From contig NZ_JBFHIT010000013.1 of NCBI RefSeq assembly GCF_041596335.1, positions 1 through 64,000 on the forward strand: a stretch of 64,000 nt of DNA, given 5' to 3'. A model generated the notes under the pieces. It was not told where the DNA came from. It did no database searches and saw only the letters and a list, made by a program, of their open reading frames with translations. Below are positions 54,321-63,149 of this stretch, one piece after another; positions within the stretch are counted from its first letter, which is position 1; each line of letters starts with the position of its first letter. This DNA comes from Mangrovibacterium sp041596335. GTDB lineage: Bacteria; Bacteroidota; Bacteroidia; Bacteroidales; Prolixibacteraceae. The position numbers and the translations under genes are program-made.

Positions 54321-54350
54321 GCCGGGATAAACAACGATCCCGGCTTTTTT
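54321..54350 (+). terminator. Terminator closing the glucan locus
   Basis: GCCGGGAT and ATCCCGGC form a perfect 8-bp stem followed by six T. Confidence 0.88.
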
Positions 54351-54513
54351 ACCTCCGCTAGCCGGAACTCCTAACAGCCGGATTCTGCTGGTTCCTGTGA
54401 GCCAAAATCAAAGCTTTCCCGCAACCTGCACTTTTGCAGGAAATAGTCAGGATGGATGAGAAAATGATGGCTTTCCCTTCAAAATCCAGCTGTCTTTGTG
54501 TAGTTTTACCGGT

Positions 54514-55134
54514 ATGAAACAGCAGAATCAGCAAATCAAAAATATTATCTTCGATCTCGGCGGGGTGCTTTTAGCGATCGATGCGGAGCGAACCATTCAG
54601 GCTTTTCGCCAATTGGGTATGCCCGACCTCATTCGCCCAGGAGGGTGGGGATACGAACATCAGGTTTTCCTCGACATGGAATCGGGCAAGCTGAATGAAG
54701 ACGAATTTCGAGCCGGGATTCAACAACTGCTACCTCAACAAGTTTCCGATGAAGCCATCGACGCTGCCTGGTGTGCCATGATCAAAGACTATTTCCGGGA
54801 TCGCATTGAGCTGGTTAAACGACTTTCTGCTGATTATCGGGTGTATCTGTTTTCGAATACAAATGCCATTCATATCCGACATTTTCAGGGACTATTTGAG
54901 CGGGCATTCGGACACTCGCTATCCCAGCTTTTTGTAAAAGACTTTTACTCGAACGAAATCGGCCTGCGCAAACCAGCTCCGGAGTCGTTTGTACACGTAT
55001 TGAATGATGCGGGTTTAAATGCGGAGGAAACGCTGTTTGTCGACGATTCGGATGCCAATATTGAAGGAGCAAAAAAAACGGGTATGAACACCATTTGGCT
55101 CACACCCGAATCCGATTTATTATCTTTCTTCTAA
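54514..55134 (+). CDS. HAD family hydrolase
   Basis: A 206-residue haloacid dehalogenase-type phosphatase (YihX-like). Motif I is IIFDLGGVLLAID, motif II LFSNTNAIH, motif III lysine in GLRKPAPESF, and motif IV TLFVDDSDANIEGA. The first Asp pair of motif I is D-x-G, as in several members of this branch. The substrate is unknown, often a small sugar phosphate. The ATG at 54514 is preferred to a TTG at 54496. It converges with ispG, with only two bases between the stop codons. Confidence 0.85.
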   Translation: MKQQNQQIKNIIFDLGGVLLAIDAERTIQAFRQLGMPDLIRPGGWGYEHQVFLDMESGKLNEDEFRAGIQQLLPQQVSDEAIDAAWCAMIKDYFRDRIELVKRLSADYRVYLFSNTNAIHIRHFQGLFERAFGHSLSQLFVKDFYSNEIGLRKPAPESFVHVLNDAGLNAEETLFVDDSDANIEGAKKTGMNTIWLTPESDLLSFF

Positions 55135-55136
55135 TT

Positions 55137-56996
55137 TTAGTCTTCCGGTTCGCGCCAATCGCCATTCTCACGAATCAGGCTCTCCAATTCATAAACAGCA
55201 TTTTCATATTGAATATGGCGTTTCTTGAGCGACTGCCCTTTATACAGGTTTACCTTACCATTTCCGGCTCCTACAAAACCATAATCCACATCGCCCATCT
55301 CACCGGGACCATTAACCACGCAACCCATAATTCCAATCTTCAAGTGGTTCAGGTGCTTGAAATGTGTTTTGATCTTCCGGGTCGTCTCATGCAAATCGAA
55401 TAGTGTTCGTCCGCATCCCGGACAACTCACAAACTCGGTTTTAGTTACCCTCATCCTACTGGCCTGAAGGATAGAAAAGCTGAGATCTTTCAAGTCGGTA
55501 AACGTAACATTTTCACCTTCGTTGGTAATGCAGATTCCGTCGCCGTAACCATCAATCAACAGCCCGCCCAAATCAATCGACGCTTTAATCTGAAGGTCTT
55601 CCAAACTAGTCTCTTTGTAAGCTCGATGAATGATTACAGGTACTTTCCAGATGTGCGATTCCAACGTCATGAAAAACGCACGTAGCTCCGCAAATGGATT
55701 TTTATTGAAACTTTCCAGAACCAAAACGGTTTTCCGGGTTTGTTTCAGTTTGGTAATAATTTCCGGGTTCTCAGACATGAAACGGTCGAATTCCATTTTA
55801 TTGGTTCGAATAAATTTCATTTGTCCCCAGTGACTGCCACCAAACAAATATTCTTCGAGGTCGAGAATCGGGTACACATTGCCTTCCAGATCGAGGATCT
55901 GGTCGCCATTCAGGAAATATTCCGGAATTTGTTTCCCGCGAAGCGGAAGGATCTCTGAAAGACTCCGTTCGCGCAGGTCGGCTACAACCACCGGTACCTG
56001 CTTTCCGCCCATGTTCATTACCGGACGAACCGAGCGACGCTCGTACTCAAACGGGTTTACCTGGGCAAATAACGGAGCCGTTATTGGCTGGTGATTTTGG
56101 TATGACTTAATGTAGTTGACCATTTTCTTGGCCACCGGTATTTCTTTCTCAGGAGCTTCGGTTAGCGACACCCGGATGGTGTCTCCAATACCGTCAACCA
56201 GCAAAGCTCCGATGCCAACTGCCGACTTAATGCGGCCATCTTCACCCTCGCCTGCTTCGGTAACACCCAAATGAAGTGGAAACTCCATATCTTCCAATCG
56301 CATTCGTTTATTCAGCAACCGAACCGTGTACACCATCATCCGGGTGTTGCTCGATTTTATGGAGATTACGACATTTTTGAAATCCACTTTCTTACAAATG
56401 CGCAAATACTCCATCACCGACTCGGAGATTCCGGCAGGTGTGTCGCCATAACGACTCATAATCCGATCGGACAATGAACCCTGGTTAGCGCCAATCCGCA
56501 ATGCTGTGTTTGTTTCTTTCAGTACCTGCAGAAAAGGAATGAACAGCTCTTCAATCTTTTGCAACTCCTCTTTGTATTCCTCGTCGGTGTATAAATGATG
56601 CTCGAACCGGGCCCGTTTATCGTAAAAATTACCGGGGTTGATTCGCACTTTCGAAATATATTTCGCAGCAATTTCAGCTAACTTTGGGTTGAAATGAATA
56701 TCGGCAATGAGCGAATTTTCATAGCCTCGTGCAACCAGCTCCCGCTTTATGTTTTTCAGGTTCTCAGCATCAGGCATTCCTTTTACCGTTACCCGAACAT
56801 AGTCGGCACCAGCTTTTATAATGCGTATAATCTGGTCAACTGTCGCTTCCGTATCTTTTGAATCAGTATCAGTCATGGACTGAATACGAATCGGATAATC
56901 TCCCCCCACTGGTATCTTACCAACCTGAACTACAGCCGTTTGCTGGCGTTGATACTTCGTCAAATCCTTGATATAGTTAAAATTCCGATCTTCCAT
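55137..56996 (-). CDS. ispG: 4-hydroxy-3-methylbut-2-en-1-yl diphosphate synthase, long form
   Basis: A 619-residue enzyme of the MEP isoprenoid pathway, converting 2-C-methyl-D-erythritol 2,4-cyclodiphosphate to HMBPP with a [4Fe-4S] cluster. The TIM barrel (VGKIPVGGDYPIRIQSMTDT, then YVRVTVKGMPDAENL and GANQGSLSDRIM) is followed by the extra middle domain (~280-520) found in plants, Chlamydiae and Bacteroidota, then the reductase domain with cluster cysteines in SCPGCGRTLFDLHE and IGIMGCVVNGPGEMGD. Length and layout are normal for the long form. It has its own promoter on the minus strand. Confidence 0.96.
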   Translation of the reverse strand: MEDRNFNYIKDLTKYQRQQTAVVQVGKIPVGGDYPIRIQSMTDTDSKDTEATVDQIIRIIKAGADYVRVTVKGMPDAENLKNIKRELVARGYENSLIADIHFNPKLAEIAAKYISKVRINPGNFYDKRARFEHHLYTDEEYKEELQKIEELFIPFLQVLKETNTALRIGANQGSLSDRIMSRYGDTPAGISESVMEYLRICKKVDFKNVVISIKSSNTRMMVYTVRLLNKRMRLEDMEFPLHLGVTEAGEGEDGRIKSAVGIGALLVDGIGDTIRVSLTEAPEKEIPVAKKMVNYIKSYQNHQPITAPLFAQVNPFEYERRSVRPVMNMGGKQVPVVVADLRERSLSEILPLRGKQIPEYFLNGDQILDLEGNVYPILDLEEYLFGGSHWGQMKFIRTNKMEFDRFMSENPEIITKLKQTRKTVLVLESFNKNPFAELRAFFMTLESHIWKVPVIIHRAYKETSLEDLQIKASIDLGGLLIDGYGDGICITNEGENVTFTDLKDLSFSILQASRMRVTKTEFVSCPGCGRTLFDLHETTRKIKTHFKHLNHLKIGIMGCVVNGPGEMGDVDYGFVGAGNGKVNLYKGQSLKKRHIQYENAVYELESLIRENGDWREPED

Positions 56997-57023
56997 GTTC
57001 AGTCACGCGTTTTAAGAGAGCCA

Positions 57024-57053
57024 CAAAGTTAAGTTAAAGTTAATAAATACAAA
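57024..57053 (-). promoter_or_regulatory. Promoter of ispG
   Basis: On the minus strand TTTG (57053-57050), 18 bases, then TAACTTTG (57031-57024), a perfect TAnnTTTG, about 28 bases before the start codon. Confidence 0.6.
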
Positions 57054-57299
57054 ATGTCGAAGCCTAATTTATAAGAAATTACCCCCAATTCGCTGCAATT
57101 TTACGGCACCTTCCCGACTCTATCTCTTGTGGGCAATAAAAGATGACAAATGTTAGCTTCAAATTGCTGAGCGTTTTTAACAGACAGTCAAAAGAAGTTG
57201 AAAAGCATGAAACGGTGATTACCTTAAAATTAAATTTCGAGGACTTAAAGTTAAGCGAATCTTCCCGATTTCCTTATTTTTGGTCTCAAACTTGAAGGC
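57054..57299. other. Intergenic region between ispG and the gldA-like gene
   Basis: No gene seen. TATTTTTG at 57275-57282 is a perfect -7 element for the downstream ABC ATPase gene, whose transcript would begin about ten bases before its ATG. Confidence 0.45.
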
Positions 57300-58211
57300 A
57301 TGACGATCCGAATAGAAAACATTTCAAAATTTTATGGCAAGCAAAAAGCAGTCGATCAGCTTAGCATCGAGCTAAATAGCGGCGAGCTCGTCGGTTTTTT
57401 AGGACCAAACGGTGCCGGAAAGTCAACCCTAATGAAGATTATTACCGGTTATTTGGCAGCCGACGAAGGTACAGTAAGCATTAACGGCGAAGAGGTTTCG
57501 CCCGAAAATCATCGGCTCAGACAGCAGATTGGCTATTTGCCGGAACACAACCCGCTTTATACTGACTTGTATGTTCGGGAATATCTGGAGCTCACTGCGG
57601 GCATGTACCACCTAAAAAACAAGAAACAGCAGGCCGACCGAGTAATCGAAATGACCGGACTTGGCCCGGAGCGGCACAAAAAAATTGGCGCCCTTTCGAA
57701 AGGCTACCGGCAACGGGTGGGACTGGCACAGGCACTGATTCACGACCCGGCAATCCTGATTTTGGATGAGCCTACTACCGGTCTTGACCCAAATCAGCTG
57801 GAAGACATTCGGACCTTGATTCGCGGAATCAGCCGGGAGAAGACGGTGCTTTTCTCGACACACATCATGCAAGAGGTTGAAGCCATCTGTAACCGGGTGC
57901 TCATTATCAACAAAGGAAAACTAATTGCCGACAACCCGGTTGAAAGCCTGAAAAGCGGCAAACTGTTTTCGAGCCAACAGGTTTTGGTTGAATTTGCTGA
58001 AAAAATCCAACCGACGCAAATTTCATCAGCATTGAACATCAGGCAACTTGATCAGATTTCCGACAGAAGCTTTTTGGTACATGCTCCGGGAGAAGATGAT
58101 ATTCGCCCGGCTCTTTTTCGCTTTGCCGTAGATAATAAGCTGACGATTCTAACTCTTACAGAGCAACAAACCAGCCTCGAAAACATTTTTCACAAGCTGA
58201 CGAAAAACTAA
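57300..58211 (+). CDS. gldA: ABC transporter ATP-binding protein, GldA-like
   Basis: A 303-residue ABC ATPase. Walker A GPNGAGKSTLMK, Q-loop IGYLPEHNPLY, signature LSKGYRQRVGLAQ, Walker B ILILDEPTTGLD and switch His in FSTHIMQEVEA are intact, with a C-terminal extension ending in TSLENIFHKLT. The length and FLGPNGAGKSTLMKIITGYL match GldA, which with GldF and GldG forms a transporter linked to gliding motility and type IX secretion in Bacteroidota. GldF/GldG are not adjacent, so a general ABC export ATPase is also possible. The gene stands alone. Confidence 0.8.
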   Translation: MTIRIENISKFYGKQKAVDQLSIELNSGELVGFLGPNGAGKSTLMKIITGYLAADEGTVSINGEEVSPENHRLRQQIGYLPEHNPLYTDLYVREYLELTAGMYHLKNKKQQADRVIEMTGLGPERHKKIGALSKGYRQRVGLAQALIHDPAILILDEPTTGLDPNQLEDIRTLIRGISREKTVLFSTHIMQEVEAICNRVLIINKGKLIADNPVESLKSGKLFSSQQVLVEFAEKIQPTQISSALNIRQLDQISDRSFLVHAPGEDDIRPALFRFAVDNKLTILTLTEQQTSLENIFHKLTKN

Positions 58212-58763
58212 CCATTCCGACACAAAGGCTTAAAGTCGCCACCTTTATCTTTCCCTTCAATTTTTTTCTGTCAACTTTAATCAAAAAGCTCTCCCTGTTT
58301 GTTATACCAGGCTAATGAGAAAAGAAAAATGAGAAGGAAAAAATAGATTGTCTTTTCGGTAGGGGTTTTTAAAGCTGTTTCCGACGTACAAAAAGAGCCT
58401 AATCCATCCGGAAATTTCATTGTTATTGGCCAAAACCAGCGCGATCGACTCATTGGGACCGACGTTCGTTTTATTCCAAAGCGACCAACAGCTTTCGCCT
58501 AATCTGCTGATCTTGGTGCCGGTTGTTGAACAAATCGATGTGAATACCCGATTTCAGTTTGCAATGGAAACCAAAAAAGGTATTACATTTGCCTCAAGTA
58601 ATTGTGGACAAATTTGAGATTGATTGCAACCACGTTAAAAAAATGCTAAAGCAATCGCTTTATCTTTTTGACTTCCGTCAATCATTCTCATCTACACAAA
58701 CATTTTTAAATCAATTCATTTGCAACTGCTCAATGCGTGCAAATTTTAATAATTCAAAAAGAT
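58212..58763. other. Intergenic region and long leader of metK
   Basis: No gene recognised; a 65-codon open frame at 58420 shows no family resemblance. TTTG (58558-58561), 22 bases, TACATTTG (58584-58591) is a likely metK promoter giving a ~165-base leader. In the leader GATTGC/GCAATC (58622-58656) and AAAGC/GCTTT (58648-58661) overlap and exclude each other, and TTGAC/GTCAA (58668-58681) forms a small hairpin. I see no match to a known SAM riboswitch. Confidence 0.4.
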
Positions 58764-60017
58764 ATGAGCTATCTATTTACAAGCGAATCGGTATCGGAAG
58801 GACACCCGGATAAAGTTTCCGACCAAATTTCTGACGCCCTGCTGGATGAATTTCTGGCATTTGACCCGAACTCAAAAGTAGCCATTGAAACGCTGGTGAC
58901 CACCGGACAGGTTGTGCTGGCAGGCGAAGTAAAATCGCAAACCTATGTGGATGTTCAGGAAACAGCCCGAAAGGTTATTAACGAGATTGGTTACACAAAA
59001 GCTGCCTATCGTTTCGACGGAGACTCGTGCGGTGTGCTGACTGCCATTCACGAGCAGAGTGCTGACATTAACCGTGGCGTGGACAAAGCCGACAAAATGG
59101 ATCAGGGAGCCGGCGACCAGGGAATGATGTTTGGCTATGCCTGTAAGGACACCGAAGATTACATGCCTTTAGCATTGGATCTTTCGCACCGTATTTTGAA
59201 GGAATTGGCCGTTGTTCGACGCGAAGGTAAAGTGATGACCTATCTGCGACCGGACTCAAAATCGCAGGTGACTATTGAATACAACGACGACAATTCACCG
59301 AAACGAGTTGAAGCCATCGTTGTTTCGACCCAGCACGACGAGTTTGACGCTGACGAACCGATGTTGGCAAAAATCAGGGAGGATGTAATCAACATTCTGA
59401 TGCCTCGAGTGATTGCTCAATTGCCCGAACGTGTTCAGGTTTTGTTTGGCGACGATATTAAATACCACGTGAACCCAACCGGTAAATTCGTTATCGGCGG
59501 ACCTCACGGAGATACTGGCTTAACCGGCCGCAAAATCATTGTCGACACTTACGGTGGCAAAGGCGCTCATGGTGGCGGTGCTTTTTCAGGAAAAGATCCA
59601 TCGAAAGTTGACCGCTCAGCAGCTTATGCCTCGCGCCACATTGCCAAAAACCTGGTTGCTGCAGGTGTTGCCGACGAAGTGCTGGTACAACTGGCCTATG
59701 CCATTGGTGTTGCCAAACCAGTTGGTGTGTATGTGAATACTTACGGAACAGCGAATGTAAAACTTGACGACGGAGCGATTGCCCGCAAAGTAGAGGAACT
59801 GTTCGACCTGCGTCCGGCAGCGATTGAAGAACGATTGAAACTTCGCAACCCAATTTACCGCGAAACAGCCGCTTACGGCCACATGGGACGCATGCCGCAA
59901 ACAATAACCAAAATTTTCGAATCGCCCTATTTCGGTCGGATTGAAAAAGAGGTGGAGCTGTTCACGTGGGAAAAGCTCGACTATGTTGATGCGATTAAAG
60001 CTCAATTTCAACTTTAA
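58764..60017 (+). CDS. metK: S-adenosylmethionine synthetase
   Basis: A 417-residue cytoplasmic enzyme making S-adenosylmethionine from methionine and ATP. The start MSYLFTSESVSEGHPDKVSD fixes the ATG at 58764. The signatures GAGDQGMMFGYA (ATP loop) and GGGAFSGKDPSKVDRSAAYA (phosphate loop) are intact, and the C-terminal ETAAYGHMGR is present. The length is slightly above the ~385-400 of many bacteria, as usual in Bacteroidota. It stands alone with a long leader and a strong terminator. Confidence 0.97.
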   Translation: MSYLFTSESVSEGHPDKVSDQISDALLDEFLAFDPNSKVAIETLVTTGQVVLAGEVKSQTYVDVQETARKVINEIGYTKAAYRFDGDSCGVLTAIHEQSADINRGVDKADKMDQGAGDQGMMFGYACKDTEDYMPLALDLSHRILKELAVVRREGKVMTYLRPDSKSQVTIEYNDDNSPKRVEAIVVSTQHDEFDADEPMLAKIREDVINILMPRVIAQLPERVQVLFGDDIKYHVNPTGKFVIGGPHGDTGLTGRKIIVDTYGGKGAHGGGAFSGKDPSKVDRSAAYASRHIAKNLVAAGVADEVLVQLAYAIGVAKPVGVYVNTYGTANVKLDDGAIARKVEELFDLRPAAIEERLKLRNPIYRETAAYGHMGRMPQTITKIFESPYFGRIEKEVELFTWEKLDYVDAIKAQFQL

Positions 60018-60039
60018 AATTCCATCTTAACTGTCATAC

Positions 60040-60074
60040 TTAGCCCGATTCATGCCGGATCGGGCTAATTTTTT
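60040..60074 (+). terminator. Terminator of metK
   Basis: TTAGCCCGAT and ATCGGGCTAA form a perfect 10-bp stem followed by six T. Confidence 0.9.
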
Positions 60075-60133
60075 GCGCGAAATTCAGGCTAAATTGATTT
60101 TCCCATACCGATTCCAGATCGGTTGCGCTTCAC

Positions 60134-60180
60134 TAAAAAAAAGGCTTCAACCTAAATTAAAACTTAGATTGAAGCCTTTT
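60134..60180 (-). terminator. Terminator of the TonB receptor gene at 60214
   Basis: On the minus strand AAAAGGCTTCAA and TTGAAGCCTTTT form a perfect 12-bp stem followed by further T; it can also act on the plus strand. Confidence 0.85.
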
Positions 60181-60213
60181 CAGCAATCAGACAATTGAGC
60201 CAAAACTTAGTAC

Positions 60214-62682
60214 TTAGAATTCATTTTCGCCGAATTCACTTTTCAGTTGCTTGCCGTTCGATTTCCGATTGATATTGAAACTCAGGTTCACCATAATCAC
60301 ATCGGTTTCATAGATATAATTTGTGGTGGTATAAAACGAATCTCCCCAAGTGGTGATTTCCTGCCTGTTAGATTCATTCATCCCCAAATCGATGTTTTGC
60401 CATTGCACGCCGGCGGTCAACCGGTTATTGAAGAATGTTTTCTTTACCGACAGGTTTGGACTCAAAAAGCGGGAATCCTCTCCCTGCGCTGTTGGCCGTT
60501 TCGAAAGATAATTCAGATTAGCCTGCAAACTTAACGAGCTTGTGAGAGTGAAATTGGTATTGGCATTCAGCGAATACACCCAATCGTTGTGCGAATCGAG
60601 TTGAATGATTTCGCCTAAAACGTTGACTTCGCCTTCGTATTTCTGTTGATAGACATTCGCTCCCAAATAAAGATTCCACCACTTCACCGGATGAAGATTC
60701 GCGCCCAGCTCGAGACCAAGCGCTGTAGCTTTGTCAACGTTGGTATACACCCGGTTTAGAATTGAATCGGCATAAACACTGTTCACCCGCTGCATCGGAT
60801 CTTTGCTAGCCCTGTAATAAACAGTCGAGAAAAGCATTCCGGTTTTGAAATTGTGGGTCACCCCCATCTCAAGAGCATCTATCAACTCTGGTTTCAGGTC
60901 CGGATCTCCAATCTCCAATGTTTCCGAGTGTTCCCGTTCAGGAATTGGATTCAGCTGGTTATTCGACGAACGCTGAATCCGGCGACTGTACCCTGCCTTC
61001 AGCTTCCAATTCTCAGATAGCGTATACTGCACATTCGCACTAGGAAACAGGTTTGACAAACTCAACCGATGAGTCTCCGGATCGGTCGACAACTCAACAG
61101 TCCGGTCGTATTGCTCGAACCTCAACCCGGCCATATACTCGATGCGATCGGTTTTAGCACTGTACTGCAGATAGGCCGAATTGATCTGATTCTTCGAATC
61201 GGCTGTACCACTAAACTGATCCAGGTTCGGCTGATCCGGAACCTCCGGGCTAATCAGATAATCAAAAACACCCTCTTGTGTGTCGTACCGAAACTGGTAG
61301 CCGGTTTCCAGTTTTCCTGATCCCAGCTCAACGGCATAGTCAACCAAAAACCGATAACCTTCAACCGGCTTTTGATAGGGGTTCTGAACATACTGAATTT
61401 CTGTGCCTCCGGGCTCCGTTAAATTATGATTGTGGGTATTGCCATACAGATCGTCGTATTCGTACAAACCCGAAAAAGTTAGCGACGATTTCTTGCTGAA
61501 TGTATGCTTGTAATCGATGCTCCCCAGGGTGAACGTTCCTTGTTTTATTTGGTTGTTGGCATTGTAATAATTGAATTCGTAGATCACATCACCCGTATTT
61601 TCATCAACCTGCGAGTTGTTATAAAAAATATTGGCGTCCCGCTCCTGATAGCGTTTCCCGCTGTAGAAGCCCACCGAAATCAGATTTTTTTCATCGGCCT
61701 GAAACGACACTGATGCGTTTCCGGCATAGTTGTACCGATAGAAACTCCGCTCACCTTCCGATGGGAAGTAATTGACAGTCTGCGCATCCGGATTCGAAAT
61801 ACGCACATCACCAATTCGGTAGCCGGCCAAATCGTTCCGGGTATAATTGGCGCCAATGGTAATATCCCATTTTTTCTTTTGGTAATTGAAAGTCGCATCG
61901 GCTCCATAACGATTTGGGTTTCTATCATTCCCAAAATCACGTGTACTTGGCAATCCTTGTTGCAAATTGATCACAAAACCAATTTCATCCGAATTCCCGG
62001 TTTTAGTTTTAATATTGATGATCCCCGCATTTCCGTCGGGATCGTATTTTGCCGAGGGCGATGTAATTAGCTCTACATCTTCGATGGTATTGGCCGGAAG
62101 CTGACTCAATACACTCTGCGCATCGGTAAGCACAGGTTTTCCGTTCAGCAGCAACAAAAAACCGGCCGATCCCCTAACGGAGATTTCACCAAGGCCATTC
62201 ACCGAAACCGAAGGCATATTCTTCAAGACATCAACAGCCGAACCACCTTTAGCCGATTCAAATTGCCCGGCTTTATAGGTTTGCTTTTCCAACTTATTCA
62301 GTACGTCAGCCCTGACCCCATGAACCGCGATCTCATCGACCACAACGCTTGAAATACGAATCGGTATTTCACCCAGCTGAAGGTTTTGCCGGTCGCCGAT
62401 AGTAAATTCCTCTAATTTTTTCTTTTCATAACCTATAAACTGAATCTCGATAAAGTAACGCCCCGACGCGAGCTTTCCAAACTCGAATCCTCCTGTTCTG
62501 GTGGTTACTTTTCCGTTTAAAAGACTCCCGTCATCAGCCCTGTACAATGCCACACTGGCATATTCCACCGGCTCACGGGTCTCTGAGTCTTTCACCTGTC
62601 CGGTCACTTTTCCATCGGCGCCGATCACATTCAAATTCATGAACATGAAAACCGCAAACAATAAATAAATCGTTTGTTTCAC
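60214..62682 (-). CDS. TonB-dependent receptor of the outer-membrane beta-barrel type (OMP_b-brl_3-like)
   Basis: An 822-residue outer-membrane protein. Signal peptide MKQTIYLLFAVFMFMNLNVI, CarboxypepD_reg domain (~25-110, VTGQVKDSETREPVEYASVA), plug (~115-230, GGSAVDVLKNMPSVSVNGLG; ITSPSAKYDPDGNAGIINIK) and a large barrel with aromatic-rich strands. The YDPDGNAGIINI motif marks the group often linked to peptide or metal uptake, of unknown ligand. There is no SusD. A stand-alone gene with a strong terminator; no clear promoter was found upstream. Confidence 0.87.
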   Translation of the reverse strand: MKQTIYLLFAVFMFMNLNVIGADGKVTGQVKDSETREPVEYASVALYRADDGSLLNGKVTTRTGGFEFGKLASGRYFIEIQFIGYEKKKLEEFTIGDRQNLQLGEIPIRISSVVVDEIAVHGVRADVLNKLEKQTYKAGQFESAKGGSAVDVLKNMPSVSVNGLGEISVRGSAGFLLLLNGKPVLTDAQSVLSQLPANTIEDVELITSPSAKYDPDGNAGIINIKTKTGNSDEIGFVINLQQGLPSTRDFGNDRNPNRYGADATFNYQKKKWDITIGANYTRNDLAGYRIGDVRISNPDAQTVNYFPSEGERSFYRYNYAGNASVSFQADEKNLISVGFYSGKRYQERDANIFYNNSQVDENTGDVIYEFNYYNANNQIKQGTFTLGSIDYKHTFSKKSSLTFSGLYEYDDLYGNTHNHNLTEPGGTEIQYVQNPYQKPVEGYRFLVDYAVELGSGKLETGYQFRYDTQEGVFDYLISPEVPDQPNLDQFSGTADSKNQINSAYLQYSAKTDRIEYMAGLRFEQYDRTVELSTDPETHRLSLSNLFPSANVQYTLSENWKLKAGYSRRIQRSSNNQLNPIPEREHSETLEIGDPDLKPELIDALEMGVTHNFKTGMLFSTVYYRASKDPMQRVNSVYADSILNRVYTNVDKATALGLELGANLHPVKWWNLYLGANVYQQKYEGEVNVLGEIIQLDSHNDWVYSLNANTNFTLTSSLSLQANLNYLSKRPTAQGEDSRFLSPNLSVKKTFFNNRLTAGVQWQNIDLGMNESNRQEITTWGDSFYTTTNYIYETDVIMVNLSFNINRKSNGKQLKSEFGENEF

Positions 62683-63149
62683 TCTGTTAATTTTGTCGTT
62701 AATAGTTCAATTACATCTCTCTAACGACTCAGTATTCTTTTGGCAGGCCATTTCTGGCAAACCGAAAAAATGATATGCTTCGCATCCTCCGAGCAGAGTA
62801 GAAAGCTTTACTAAGCCAAAGAACAAAGAAACCATTATCATCCTAAAAAGTTTCAGGCTTGTTGAAAATAGGCAAGCCATTTAGAAATGTTAACAGGATT
62901 TGATTTGAAGGACGTAGTGCTGAATTTTTACGCAACAACATCAAAATGTAATCTTTTGTTACAAAAATGCAATCGCGCGTTAAGTGTTGTTTTTCTGAAT
63001 ATTAGGCTCCACTCGACAGCTAATATTGTTTAAAAATGTCGTAAATTAATCGTTTTGTAATATTTTATTAATGCCACTGCAACTTAATAGCTTTTGATTT
63101 GCCTTCGGATTCTGTAACAAGAGTTTAATTAATTTTCAATCTTAAGTAT
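62683..63149. other. Divergent intergenic region
   Basis: 467 bases without a gene. It contains TTTTGT-T-ACAAAA (62954-62966), a perfect 13-base palindrome nested with TGTAA/TTACA (62947-62963), a possible operator for one of the two flanking outer-membrane protein genes. No clear TAnnTTTG element was found for either gene. Confidence 0.35.

Noticed and set aside
58420..58617. 65-codon open frame before metK
   Set aside because: No family resemblance; it runs through the predicted metK promoter.
58598..58763. SAM riboswitch upstream of metK
   Set aside because: None of the conserved SAM riboswitch core sequences I know is present.
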